From Ilex aquifolium (taxonomy: Eukaryota > Streptophyta > Magnoliopsida > Aquifoliales > Aquifoliaceae), in assembly GCA_951799425.1 (NCBI GenBank), contig OX637396.1:33596701-33660700 (forward strand): a DNA stretch of 64,000 bases, given 5' to 3'. Made by a program: the position numbers and the translations under genes. Each line of letters begins with the position of its first letter. The first letter of the stretch is position 1. The notes under the pieces are model-generated. The model was not told the origin of the DNA. It ran no database searches and saw nothing but the letters and a program-made list of their open reading frames with translations. Positions 43,548-54,041 of this stretch are shown here, piece after piece.

Positions 43548-43851
43548 GGTTTTTCGCACTTTATACCCCGAAAGATTTTAAGTTTTTTACTTTATATTTC
43601 AAAGATTAAATTTCTCACATTGTACACTCCATATATCAAAAGTATTGCAATGTAACCATTCGGTTAGCTTTTCGTTAGATTTTCAATCAATGTCAATGGG
43701 TTGACTTTTTACAAAAAAAATAACGGAAAGCTACTAAAGGGCCATATTACAACAATTTTGATAAATTGAGGGTACAATGTGAAAAATTTAATCTTTGCAA
43801 ATGGAAACTAAAAAATTTGAAATCTTTCAGGGTTGCAAAGTAAAATTAGCC
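43548..43851. mobile_element. MITE/foldback adjacent to the CACTA right end
   Basis: 304 bp with about 130-bp imperfect inverted arms (left 'GATTAAATTTCTCACATTGT'; right arm reversed 'GATTAAATTTTTCACATTGT'). Same family as the outer element at 25030-25880. It begins 22 bp after the last CACTA motif, so its insertion or an associated deletion may explain the missing CACTA tip. Confidence 0.7.
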
Positions 43852-43918
43852 TAAAATAAAAAGAAAAAAATAGTTCCAAGATTTATTACTTAAATTACAA
43901 GTGAAAATAATAAGTGTA

Positions 43919-44594
43919 AGCAAAGAGTGTTTCATATAAATCAAAAGAGAGGGAGGTACTCGGTACAACGATGAAAGGTGGTCCAATCTGGCAACTACAA
44001 TGTTGATTTATTCATCAACACATCCAAGGAGACGACTGATTCAAGATTATATAATATATATTTTGATAAAAGTTTGAAAAGCACTATACTTTAATTTAAT
44101 GCAAGTTGGCAACTTGGTTCTTATTGTTAATTTCCATGGTACCATGTTGTTCTTTAATTTTGTAGCAGTAATTTTGAAGGGAAGCTACCCATAAACTTTC
44201 TCATCGAGCATACAACAAATGATCCACTATGATTGAACTTCAAAACGAGTCATTGTCTACATAGAAGAAAAAAGTAATTTAAAAGTAAGTAATCGGCTAC
44301 ATATTACCAGACTCGTTCGGAAAAGAAGGGACAATGTAACTTACTTGGGAAAAAAAGGAGACGGGAATTTTCAACGACAACATTTTGGAATTACAACTTA
44401 ATCATATGAAACACTCAATTGTCTGACTTACAATTGATCAAAAGAACTTGGGATTAATCTCAAGTCTTTAGGATCGATCCCAAGTTTTTGAACTTCATTG
44501 AATTGTAATTTTGACCTAATTGAATTATAATTTGTTCTTATTGATTCGTAAATTTTTTTTAAAAAAATTCCGAAAGGAATAAAGTAGACAGTGG
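43919..44594. repeat. Intergenic direct duplicate (unit 2)
   Basis: Same-orientation partner of 31275-32157. It lacks the 31330-31565 part and has about 65 extra bases near 43995-44060. Non-coding. Confidence 0.75.
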
Positions 44595-46389
44595 TCTAGG
44601 AGTCCGAGCATTTGCTATGCATTTTCGTGTGCATGTGGACAATGAAGAAGAAATTGCTTAGCATTTTCGTATGTAGACGACATGGCCAAACTGATACTTC
44701 ATTTTCGTTCAAACTGCAAATTGCTCTTTTTTTGAAGAATTTGAATTAAGTAACGCGTAGTTCAACTCGATTAGATTCTTATATATAAATAATTTTAATT
44801 TTATTTTGAAACAATAGCGATCCGAAAGATGATTAACTCTCCACTACACACACCTCTTTATCTCTTCGCTCAAATAAAGTTTTGGTTATTTAAAATTCTA
44901 GATTTGATTTTATAGGTTATTATATAGATTTGGGGATATTCTTAAAGAGAAATTGATTATTCTAGGATTAATTTTGGACAACTTTGCTATGAAATTGAGC
45001 ACAATTTTTGCTCGAGTTTGGCTCCACTGTTTGCAAGCTTCTATGTTACGCGCACGATTTTGGGTGATTTGTAAAACAAAGAAAAAAATAGAATCAGAAA
45101 AGAAAACCCACTTCGGGGGGGGGGGGGGGGGGGGGTGAAAATATCCAATGACTCAATTTGAGAAGGACCAAATTTCCAAAACTTCTACAAGAAAGTTCAA
45201 TACAATATTCAACATATCATTTCCATTAATAGAAAAGCCTTCAAATACAAGTTGATAAATACTACCTTAATAACTAACTTAACTCATAACTCCACTATCA
45301 TAATAACCACCTAGAAAACTAGCCACAAAATACTCTATCACTAACCCATTACAACATATCCTCTAATTAACTAGCTAACTACATCTAATATTTTGCATCA
45401 AATAAATATATAGAAAACAGGTACATGACATTCTACTAAGTTGAGATTGTGCAAGAATATAAGTTTGACAGTCGAGTTTGAACTTGGGTCAGTCCCATCC
45501 AAACTAAACTTGAGCATATTCAAGCTCAAAAAACTCAATTTAATTAAAACTCTTATCGTAGAATGATAAACCGTTGTTTGAAGACCACATATAGATTCTT
45601 CTTAACTTCATAATCTAGTTTTTCTTTTTGTAAATTACATTCCCACCCCCCCTTTTGAAAAATCTCAGAATAGAGCATCTGTTACAGCCTTATATATGAG
45701 GACTTTCTCTCTATTACCCTTTTTTATTTAATACATTGCTTCACTTTCTAAAAGGGTGATAGAGAGTTTTAATCAAGACGCACACAAAGGACGCCCAAAC
45801 CGGTGTCGTTTTGTAAGTGTTTAGGAACAAGAATCACAGGTGCAAAGCAGAGGAAGCTGTTCTCTGGCCAAGTACGGAGGATTTGTAAGTGTCGACTAAT
45901 GTTTGGGTAGGTGACTATTTTTTTCTGTTTTTTTGTTTTAGAGAAATTCATGGTACAATGTGATATATGCGAGATATTTCACTGACCCCCCTGTCAGTGG
46001 GCTAACAGACGTGACGGAAATAGATGTTTTACTATTTTACTCATGAATTTTATAAAAATTTACATATTCATCAATTATTTTTCATTAAACTATATATAAA
46101 TATATATTCCTATTTCCTGTAAGTATAGACATATTTATTTGCCGGATATATGAGGTATTAGAAAGTGGGATAGAGTAAATAGTACATGTGGCCCACTTAT
46201 TACCTTGTTTGGTTGACATTTTATATGCAGTACTATTTTTCGGGTTACAATACCGACCTGATCTGTACAGTAACTTTTATCCTTTGTACATGACTTTAAT
46301 GAATACCACCTACCAAGTGGTATTATTTGCTAGTAAAAACCACTAATGGTACAAGCAAGAAAAATGACACAAATACCCTCCTATGTATA
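44595..46389. other. Intergenic AT-rich sequence
   Basis: No gene. Contains the G21 run at 45115-45135. From about 45640 to 47160 the ends carry 'ACATTCCCACCCCCCC' and 'AGAGGGGGTGTAGATAAA', which may be inverted ends of one old element; too diverged to call. Confidence 0.4.
45115..45135. repeat. G21 homopolymer
   Basis: Twenty-one consecutive G residues in AT-rich DNA. Could be a real G-tract able to form a quadruplex, or a length error at a sequencing homopolymer or gap join. Confidence 0.8.
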
Positions 46390-46760
46390 GTTCACATATG
46401 ACAAATTTTTTCCTTGTATTATGTTTAAGCGTACGGTGTCACCGTTTTTTTTTATTTTTTATTTTTAAAAATTATTTTGAATTTTTTCCTTGTATTATGT
46501 TTAAGCGTACGATGTCACCGGTTTTTTTTTAAAAAAAAATTCTAAAAAAATTATTTTAAATTTTTTCCTTGTATTATATTTAAGCGTACGGTGTTAGCGG
46601 TTTTTTTTTTTAAAAAAAATTATTTTGAATTTTTTTCTTGTATTATGTTTAAGAATACGGTGTTACCGGTTTTTTTTTAATTTTTTTTTTAAAATTATTT
46701 TGAATTTTTTCCTTATATTATGTTTAAGCGTACGGTCTCACCGGTTTTTTTTTTGTTTTT
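46390..46760. repeat. Minisatellite, five units of about 71-78 bp
   Basis: Units share 'TTGTATTATGTTTAAGCGTA' followed by 'CGGTGTCACCGG' at about 46412, 46488, 46566, 46637 and 46710, separated by T-runs of variable length. Each unit contains a GGTGTCACC-type palindrome. Non-coding. Confidence 0.85.
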
Positions 46761-46903
46761 TTTTACAGTGTCAGCGATTCATAGCACTAATTTTTTTATT
46801 TTTTATGTGAATTTTTTATATTATTCTTCACCGGTTCATGCTAGGACCAGCGGCTTGGGTTCATTGCCACGTTTTTGCAGTTAGATGATTGAGTTGTTGA
46901 GGC

Positions 46904-46906
<3 letters not shown>

Positions 46907-46939
<33 letters not shown>
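46907..46939. repeat. (GA)n microsatellite
   Basis: About 16 uninterrupted GA dinucleotides. Simple-sequence repeat with no gene nearby. Confidence 0.9.
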
Positions 46940-46942
<3 letters not shown>

Positions 46943-47250
46943 GGCGGGGGAACAAGGGTTTCATTTGGAATAAGAAGGGTAAAATTGGCATTATATAAAA
47001 AATTTGGTATGACATCAGCACTTTTCTGATGGTCAGTAACGGCAGGTTACGGTAGGGGGTCTAGGTGAAGAGGACATATAAACTAGAAGGAAGTGCAGTG
47101 AAATTTCAGAAAAGACAGGGGTGTCGTTGAAGATAGACCTATTTAGAGGGGGTGTAGATAAAATTTTCCCAATAAACAATAATACTAAAAGTGCAAGATC
47201 TTTGTCTACGCCGACTGATCATCTGAGTCTTTATTAATTATATCTTTGAA

Positions 47251-47432
47251 GGAAAATGTAATGCATACCAAAATTTTTATCAAAAAATATTTTAATCAAA
47301 TGAGTTGACAGTTTCAGATTACTCTTAGACCCACCAAATGCTGATCAAAATATTTTTGATTGGATATGAGGTTGACAACTCATTTAGTAAAAACACTTTT
47401 TGATAAAAAATTTAGTAAGCATAACATTACTC
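47251..47432. mobile_element. Mutator-like MITE with 9-bp TSD
   Basis: 182 bp. The left end (from 47251, GGAAAATGTAATGCATACC) and reversed right end (GAGTAATGTTATGCTTACT) align over about 50 bp. ATCTTTGAA at 47242-47250 is repeated at 47433-47441, a 9-bp duplication as expected for Mutator-like elements. Non-coding. Confidence 0.7.
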
Positions 47433-47439
47433 ATCTTTG

Positions 47440-47600
47440 AAAGGGATAAAAACATAAGTAATGCAAATTGTCTTTATCAATGAGCTGTACTTGTAAATAT
47501 TTTATGCAAGATTCTATGGAGCTTGTTTGTATGTCGAACGAACAAAAGAAAAGAGTTCCAAGGTTATCACCTAAATTACATGTGAAAATAATAAGTTGAT
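47440..47600. repeat. Copy of the 30960/33167 intergenic repeat
   Basis: 'ATCAATGAGCTGTACTTGTA', 'TTTTATGCAAGATTCTATGG' and 'CCAAGGTTATCACCTAAATT' align with 33167-33310. Non-coding. Confidence 0.6.
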
Positions 47601-47683
47601 TGATCTTTCTGTTTTTACTTCTCTCATTTCTGTTTTTACCTCATCCTTAATTCAAGGATGACCCAGGAATGGGAGTAAATATT

Positions 47684-48616
47684 GGGTGTAACTGTTGATG
47701 CACAAAATAGTCTCGTGCAAGATCAACAGTTGAGTGTGTGATGAGGTATAATTAATGGACAATAAATAAAACAATCAATGACATAATGTAAATATTGAGT
47801 CAACACACAAATATATAGTAGTTCGGTCTGGGTGACTTACTCCAATCTGAAAAACGGCAACGGTAGTCAGGGGGTCTTTATTGATGAAGTAAGATAAACG
47901 AGGGAGAGAACAATAGTTAGCTCTAGGAGAGATACAATAGCTAGGAGAGGAAAAAGCTATGTGTGTGTAGAGAGGTGTAGAGGTAGAGCTCAACGTGTCC
48001 TCTCATGTAGAGAGGACTTACAATTTATAGGCACATGACCTTGGTTAAGGCGGTGACTTGGAGGCAAATGTACTAATTCTCCAGGTGTCTACAAAAGGTA
48101 ATTGTCATAAAAGGTTGTTTTGATTTTCGAGAGGGAATATCCCGATAATTGCTCTCAATGTGCTCTAATTCTTCTTGGACTCTTTGGAACTTGGGCTAGG
48201 TCGGATTCACGAACTGGGCTTGCCTGCCTTTTAGTTGACTTGGGCTTGTTGGATTTATTGGGCCTGATCCAGTTAGATTTGGGCTTGTCAGTAACAGTGA
48301 CACTACGTTATTATTAATATGTGATGTTACCATCTAATAATAATAAACTTTTAAATAGGTAAGATAAATCCCACTTTTTTTTTTAAAGAAATGATATAAG
48401 TATTATTAAGGACAAATATCTGAAAGAAGGAGAGACACAATGAACTCAAGTGCACTCTCTTCCCAGACAACGAAATTATATAGAAACTCAACATTTCTCG
48501 CTAATTGGTGCGCAACTATAGTTACTAGAATATGTGAGATTCATTTATTTATTTGTTATGTTTTATTAGATGGTAACATCAGGTGACAATGATAGCATAA
48601 TGTCACTGTTACACCC
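47684..48616. mobile_element. MITE interrupted in its left TIR by a solo LTR
   Basis: The right end, reversed, reads GGGTGTAACAGTGACA. The left end is split: GGGTGTAAC at 47684-47692, then the solo LTR, then GTAACAGTGACA from 48291. Removing the LTR and one GTAAC restores the inverted repeat, and both sides continue into matching 'GATGTTACCATCTAATAA' words. About 330 bp without the insertion; non-coding. Its own target duplication is not clear. Confidence 0.75.
47693..48290 (-). mobile_element. Solo LTR with TSD GTAAC
   Basis: 598 bp with TG...CA ends (TGTTGATGCAC...GGGCTTGTCA) and an exact 5-bp duplication GTAAC at 47688-47692 and 48291-48295. A TATAAAT at 48029-48023 on the - strand suggests that orientation. 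No internal retrotransposon sequence lies next to it, so it is a product of LTR-LTR recombination. The short + strand ORF at 48120-48317 is not a gene. Confidence 0.85.
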
Positions 48617-48942
48617 ACTATTTTTTTCCAGGCGTAGGCCACAAAGGTGGTGGTTGTTTGTGGCTCCAAAATAAATCACGAAATTATTTTTTTAGAAGCG
48701 TTTTAAAAAAACTATTTTCCATGCTATAAAAAAAATATATCTCTTACTATAGTACTTTTAATGTCTTGCAATCAGAGTCGATTGGTTATTAATTATCACC
48801 AAATTTCTATGAATTGCAATCTTGTTCTTACAAATTTGACTCCCTTTTTAATTTCGTTGAAAAGTTTTATATGCACAAAATGACCGAAACATATTGAGTA
48901 TGAGTAGCTTACTATCCGGACGCTATTTGTAACAATAATATT
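48617..48942. other. AT-rich flank of Tat copy 2
   Basis: No feature apart from the ATATT target duplication at 48938-48942. Confidence 0.5.
48938..48942. repeat. Target-site duplication ATATT (left)
   Basis: ATATT precedes the LTR at 48943 and is repeated at 62397-62401 after the other LTR. Confidence 0.93.
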
Positions 48943-49603
48943 TGATGGTGTAAATCTACGCGAAATGAATAGTGGTCCTGAATTATGTAATACAAAATAA
49001 TGTTGATGTTCAGGGGGTCTTTGGGAAAGGGGTGATAATGAGACAAGGCTATAGTGGTTCACCGGCCGGAGCTCAGCTAGTCCACTCTCTAATGGAGGCT
49101 CTTGCTCCTATCCCTTTATTGATCAATCGGATGTGTTACAACAGAATACTCAGGGTTTTTGGATTCCCAATCGTCCCCCTCTAATGGGGGCTCTCTCTTC
49201 CTTTTTATAGCCTCATACTTACCTCTAATACGGGACTATCCTACATTGAAGGGATCGTGCCCTATCTTCCTCCACAATTCCGGAGTTACCTAAATTCCTT
49301 ATGGATGGCTTCAAACGGAGAGATGTATGCCTCCTTCTGTGGGATCCTCCTTAGTTTTAGGAGGAGGAGATCATGGTTAAATACGGGTTTTTTGCCTCGG
49401 ATTGGATTCTACTTCCTTAATAAGGGTATCCGAGTCATCTTGTTGTTCCCTTAGCATTTCTCATCTCGCGCCTTCGACGAGGAGCTCTTAGCGCTGACTG
49501 GATGAGCTCTGCCCATGGCTAGGGGAGCTCAGCCTACTTTGCCTGAGCTCCCGAGCTGAGCTCATTTAGTGAGCACGTGTCAGTTTTATTCTAGGTATCA
49601 TCA
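48943..49603 (-). repeat. 3' LTR of Tat element copy 2
   Basis: 661 bp, 3' relative to the - strand gag-pol. Differs from 61736-62396 at 49068 (G versus A). TATA box at 49209-49202 on the - strand. Confidence 0.95.
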
Positions 49604-49620
49604 GTTGCCCCCCAGCTCTT
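49604..49620 (-). other. Polypurine tract of copy 2
   Basis: Reverse complement of AAGAGCTGGGGGGCAAC next to the 3' LTR, identical to copy 1. Confidence 0.8.
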
Positions 49621-50252
49621 GCCTTAAGCTGGCTTAGGTAAGGGCTGACCTGCAATCCGGACTGAATTAAATATTCACGTGGCTAGTACGTGACCTGGGG
49701 ATTTTTGACGGTTTGCAGTAATCATGATTTCTCCTCGATTCCCGCGCATGTCTCAGCCCACGTCCTCCAAGCTTTTAAATACCCAGAAACGGCTACATGA
49801 ACCGTTTTCTTCACACTGTTCATCTTCACTGCTGCTCTTTGTCTCTATTCTCTCTGCGATTTTGGGCCATTGAACCTTTCTGCTTTCTTGCTTGAAATCG
49901 AATTTCCGGACCTCGTTTCGAAGATTTGCGACGCCTCCTTTTCCGATTTCGTTCCAAGTTTCTGTTTGCCACTATCCCTGAGTTAGGTACGTCCTTTGCC
50001 CTTATTTCTTCCTCTTTTGCTCTGGATCCCTCGAGCTCGAGGTGGTTATTGCATTTTTGGGCTTTTCGGTTCTTTTATTTTTGGAATCGTGACCGTTGTT
50101 TAGCCCCTCTTCCTCATTTCGTCGATTGGGGCTCTATAATCCACATCCTTGCCGTCGGGAGTTACTGTGCTGACCCTAGGGTTATTAGGGAGAGTTTGAC
50201 CAGTGTTCCCCTTCTCTACCGCTCTTTTAATCTTCCCTTTCCTCTTCCCATT
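49621..50252 (+). promoter_or_regulatory. Leader and promoter region of antisense gene A (copy 2)
   Basis: A TTTAAATA box near 49774 precedes a CT-rich leader. A strong AG|GTACGT donor-like site lies near 49987, hinting at a 5'-UTR intron. The frame of gene A stays open from 49926 but has no ATG until 50253. Almost identical to 13544-14175. Confidence 0.4.
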
Positions 50253-52831
50253 ATGTCTGCTTCTTCCGGAGCCACTCGTTCATCTGTTTCGCTACTAGGG
50301 GGTCGATCTGAAGACACCGATTTGGGGGATATTGGCGACAAAATTGACAACTTTCCCTGTGTGGGAGAGGCCGAGGTCGGCACCGAGGAACCCCCCTCCT
50401 CCTCTTCCCCTATGCCCCCCAGACCTGATAAAGGCAAAGTTAAGGTGAGTGGAGTCGGGGTTGAAGAAAAAGTTTCGTACTTGGGGTCTGCTTTCAGGCA
50501 TTCCGAGTCTGTGGGCTACAGTAAAGAAGCCCCTGAGCTAATGAAAATCTATAAGGTTCGGTATGGTTTTCCTCCTGGGGTCGAGCCCTGGTGCCCAGGT
50601 CGCTCTGTCTACTACGTAGAACCAGTACGCAATAGGGTCTGCTTCTTTCTTGCCGCCTTTGATAACGGTCTTCGCTTTCCTCTGCACCCCTTCATCAAGG
50701 CTATTCTGCAACACTTCCGTGTGTGCCCCTCCCAGATTTCTCCCAACTTCTATGGCGTCATGGTTGGTTTTTTAGTCATCTTCAAGAAGCATAAGCTCGG
50801 GGTTCCTAGCATTTCTCTGTTTCAAGAGTTTTTTAACGTCAAACCGACCTCTGAAGGCTTCTTGTACGCCTCTAAGCGTGCCAACGTTAGGCAGCTTATC
50901 TCTAACATTCCTTCGTCTCATAAGCACTGGAAGGAGCATTTCTTTTTTGTCGGGGGCATCAATTGGGAGTATAATCCTGCTGATAAGACAGATACACTCG
51001 GTATCCCTACGGCTTGGACTGAACCAGACAACTTGCGTGAGTCTTTACTCGAGTCGGCTGAGCTCTGATCTGGAACTTATAGGCCTCTTGCCTTTCTCTT
51101 ACTTGTACCTTTTCTTCTTTTCAGGTGGTCGTCTTGAGCTCAGCCCTGAAGACAATAAAGTGCTGGCAAAGTTGGCGAAGATTAAACCGGAAAAGTACGC
51201 TGACCTAATTGAGTTGAAAAATTTGGTGCGGCTAGGTCTGAGCCCTCCTGCGGTGACTTTAGCGATCCCACTATCTGTTTTAGGGGCTGACGAAGGTAAT
51301 TTCAACGCCACTCTTTTTCCTTTCTTCATCATCTTTCCTCCTTTTCTCTTTTTCTTTACATTCTCCTACTTCTTCCAGATCTCCCAGGTCCTTCTACCAT
51401 GAAGACTACTCCAGAGGAGATTCAGGCCAAAATCGCAGAGCTGATGGAGGGTGGCAGGTCTGGGAAACACAAAGCTCGGGTAGGCTCTGGGAGCGGCCCA
51501 AACTCTCGAACTAAGATCCCCAGATTGGAAGTATCTTCTTCCCCCTCTGCAGCTGAAGGACAGGTTCCGAGCAAGGCTCCACCCTCCTCCTCTGGGACTC
51601 CACAAGCTGCAACCACCTCTTCCCCTCCAGTGGCCCCTTCTAAGTTGGCGTCTGCTCGAGAGGGGGATCAGGCTTCCCCTTCTTCTTCTGAGGTTGAGGA
51701 GGCTTTGAAATTGGTTCCCGACCTTCAACCCGGGAGTTTCAAATACAGTGCTTCTGGGAAGGTGATTGAAAAAGAGAGAAAATCTGAGGAGGAAGACGAG
51801 GACTCCTTTTTTGACAATATAGACCTTGCTGCTGGAGCTCTTTCCTCTATCTTTTCTGAATCTGACGTCCTGAAGGCTGCTTCCATGCCCTTGGAGGAAT
51901 CCATCTCTTTGGCTCTTCAGGGAGCTGCTTCTGTAAGTGTTAGCCCCCTGTCTCTCTTTGCTCGTTTGCATTTTGTGGTCTGACATTATTTGCTGTACTT
52001 TCCTTATATTCTCAGGCTGCCCTTCATACGAAAGGTCTGCTGCACCGAGTTCGTTCTCAAGAGAGCTCTTTCCAGGTCTTAAAGAAATACCAGACCAAGG
52101 TTTCTGAATTGTCTCTTGAGAATGAAGACCTCAGAGCTCAGGTGGAGAGCCTTAAAGTGCAGATGGAGGGTCTCAACGAGCAGATGGTGAAGCAAGCCTC
52201 CGACCTCAAGCATACATTGACAGTCAAGGTCAGAGCTGAGGAAGGGGAAAAGAAGACTCGGGATGAGCTGAAGGCGGTTAAGGAAGAGCTGCAGGCTAAG
52301 GTTGAGGCATGGTCCAAGGCTAACCAGGAGGCCTTTGACGCTAAGAGGGAGCTCATCCAGGTCAACCAAGATTATCTTGCCCTTAGTGAGGCTAACGGCA
52401 AACTCTGTGAGGAGCTCGAGGAGCAGAAAAAGGAGTTTGCCGAGCTTAAGGATGAGGCCACCACTTCATGGGCTACTGGATGGCTCGCTTTTAGGCGTAA
52501 GGCTACCAAAACATATCCAGACCTTGATTTCAATCTCCCTATCCCCACTGAGGAAGAAATGGAAGAATCTGGCACTGACAATGAGGAGGATATCTCAGTC
52601 TCCCCAGCTGCTGCCTTAAGTCAAGACACACCTGGTCCTGGGACCTCAGGGGCTATTATCGCACTTCCTGAGCCTTCAACGACGATTCTTGAGCTTTCTG
52701 CTGCAGCTCCTGCTGTTCCTGTTTCTGCATCGTTTCCAGCTGTCTTGGTGTCTGAGCCCTCAGCAACAGAAGCAAGGAACTCATCTACTGAGCCGCGAGA
52801 CCCTTCAATCCCTCCTCTTCCAGAAACCTAG
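50253..52831 (+). CDS. Antisense accessory gene A, Transposase_28-like with coiled coil (copy 2, intact)
   Basis: Four exons, 50253-51036, 51125-51295, 51379-51932 and 52016-52831, with GT-AG junctions and continuous frame; 2325 nt, 774 aa. ATG at 50253 (MSASSGATR) is the first in frame. Residues about 138-200 (GLRFPLHPFIKAILQHF, PSQISPNFYGVMVGF) match the 'putative gypsy type transposon' family Transposase_28. Exon 2 adds a LSPEDNKVLAKLAKIKPEKY segment. Exon 3 is a Ser/Pro-rich, low-complexity linker. Exon 4 has a long heptad coiled coil and GWLAFRRKATKTYPDLDF, then an acidic, Ala/Pro-rich tail. It runs opposite to gag-pol between the polypurine tract and gene B. No enzyme motif is seen; the coiled coil suggests self-association. 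The copy-1 version is truncated by a stop. Confidence 0.85.
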
Positions 52832-54041
52832 ATCTTTTTAGTTGTAATTCCTCTGTAAAGAATTTTTCGTGATGTAGTCTTTGACTTCATATGTTGCTCT
52901 TTTGCTGGCTTAGCACATATATATATATATATCTTTTACTTTCAGCACATATGTATCTTTGAACTTCGATTCGATTCCGATTCGAACCGCAACTGTTCAC
53001 TTATTTGACTTGCTTTGCATGTACAGCTTTCAACTGTTCATTTATTTGACTTGCTTTGCATGTACAGCTTTGTATACTCCCCTTGCCCCTTTTTGCTTCG
53101 AGTGGTGCTGTGCACTTGTTGAAGCAAAATCACAAGGTTTGAACAGTACAGGAGACTTGGTGTTATGCTCCACTGCTTCTCCTGAGCCCTTTAGGCTCGG
53201 TAGTTGGTACCCTAGGGATCCATTCCTTATTCTTCTTCGTCCTGAGCTGCTCTGCTCTATATTCTGAACTGGCGTGCTCCTTCAGAGTTGCATAGCTCGT
53301 GCTTGTGGGCCTATAAATTCTTGCTGAGCTAAGACGGCTCTTCTTTCGAACCTAAAAGTTCTTACTGAGCTCTTTATCTTTTCTGTATGAACTGAAGAGC
53401 GCTTTCTGAGCTATTTGGCTCTGTTGTCTGATCTTAAGGTTTATTTCTGAGCTTCATGGCTCTTTTGTCTGAATTTAGAGGTTCTGTCTGAGCTTCGTGA
53501 TTCTTCGTGATTCTCTCTTTTCCCCACATCTTGCTTGGCGGAGTGCTTTAGGTCTTCTTTAAGCGAGGCTTTGAGCTTTCACACCTCAAAGACTTGGTAT
53601 ACAAGTGCTCTGTTTTTGACTGACCGCAATCACTTTCCATAACTGCCGCTACCCTCATTAACTAAGAGACTAGATAGGCCGCTGACTCCTTCTTCCTTTC
53701 TGAATTTTGCACTGAGTCCTCTTATCTTTACCAGAAAAGAAGAACATTCTGGTGGGTTTAGAATTTTCCTCTGTCGTGCAGAGTGCGAGAAGAGGGTTAA
53801 TCTTGCGCTGGCTCCTTTTCCCGCCTTTTTCTCAACCGTTTTCCATAACCATAACCGTCTTTATTAATTAGGAAACTAAAGGGACAGTTGGTATGCTTCT
53901 TGGTTTCTTAAATCTGCTGCCTTCTTTAAGTCTCCTTTAACCTTCCAAGCTTCTTCTCCCTTTGCCAAGAATACTCCTGTATTTCTCCTTGGATTCTTCT
54001 TGATTCTTCGTGGCCACCATCTGCTTTCTTTGCGAGCTTCA
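52832..54041. other. Spacer between antisense genes A and B (copy 2)
   Basis: Counterpart of 9682-10964. Includes a (TA)n near 52917-52931, the duplicated 'TTGCTTTGCATGTACAGCTT', many GAGCTC words and, at 53071-53119, a block resembling one after gene B (55281-55326). 53930-54040 is CT-rich and is the likely leader of gene B. Confidence 0.5.

Noticed and set aside
43350-43559. 69-aa - strand frame at the CACTA right end
   Set aside because: Made of GCGACG-repeat sequence; no protein character.
45640-47190. A single large element with C-rich/G-rich inverted ends
   Set aside because: End similarity is short and diverged and no target duplication was found; several independent repeats lie inside.
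48120-48317. 65-aa + strand frame near 48.2 kb
   Set aside because: Falls inside and across the end of the solo LTR on the strand opposite its TATA box; not a gene.
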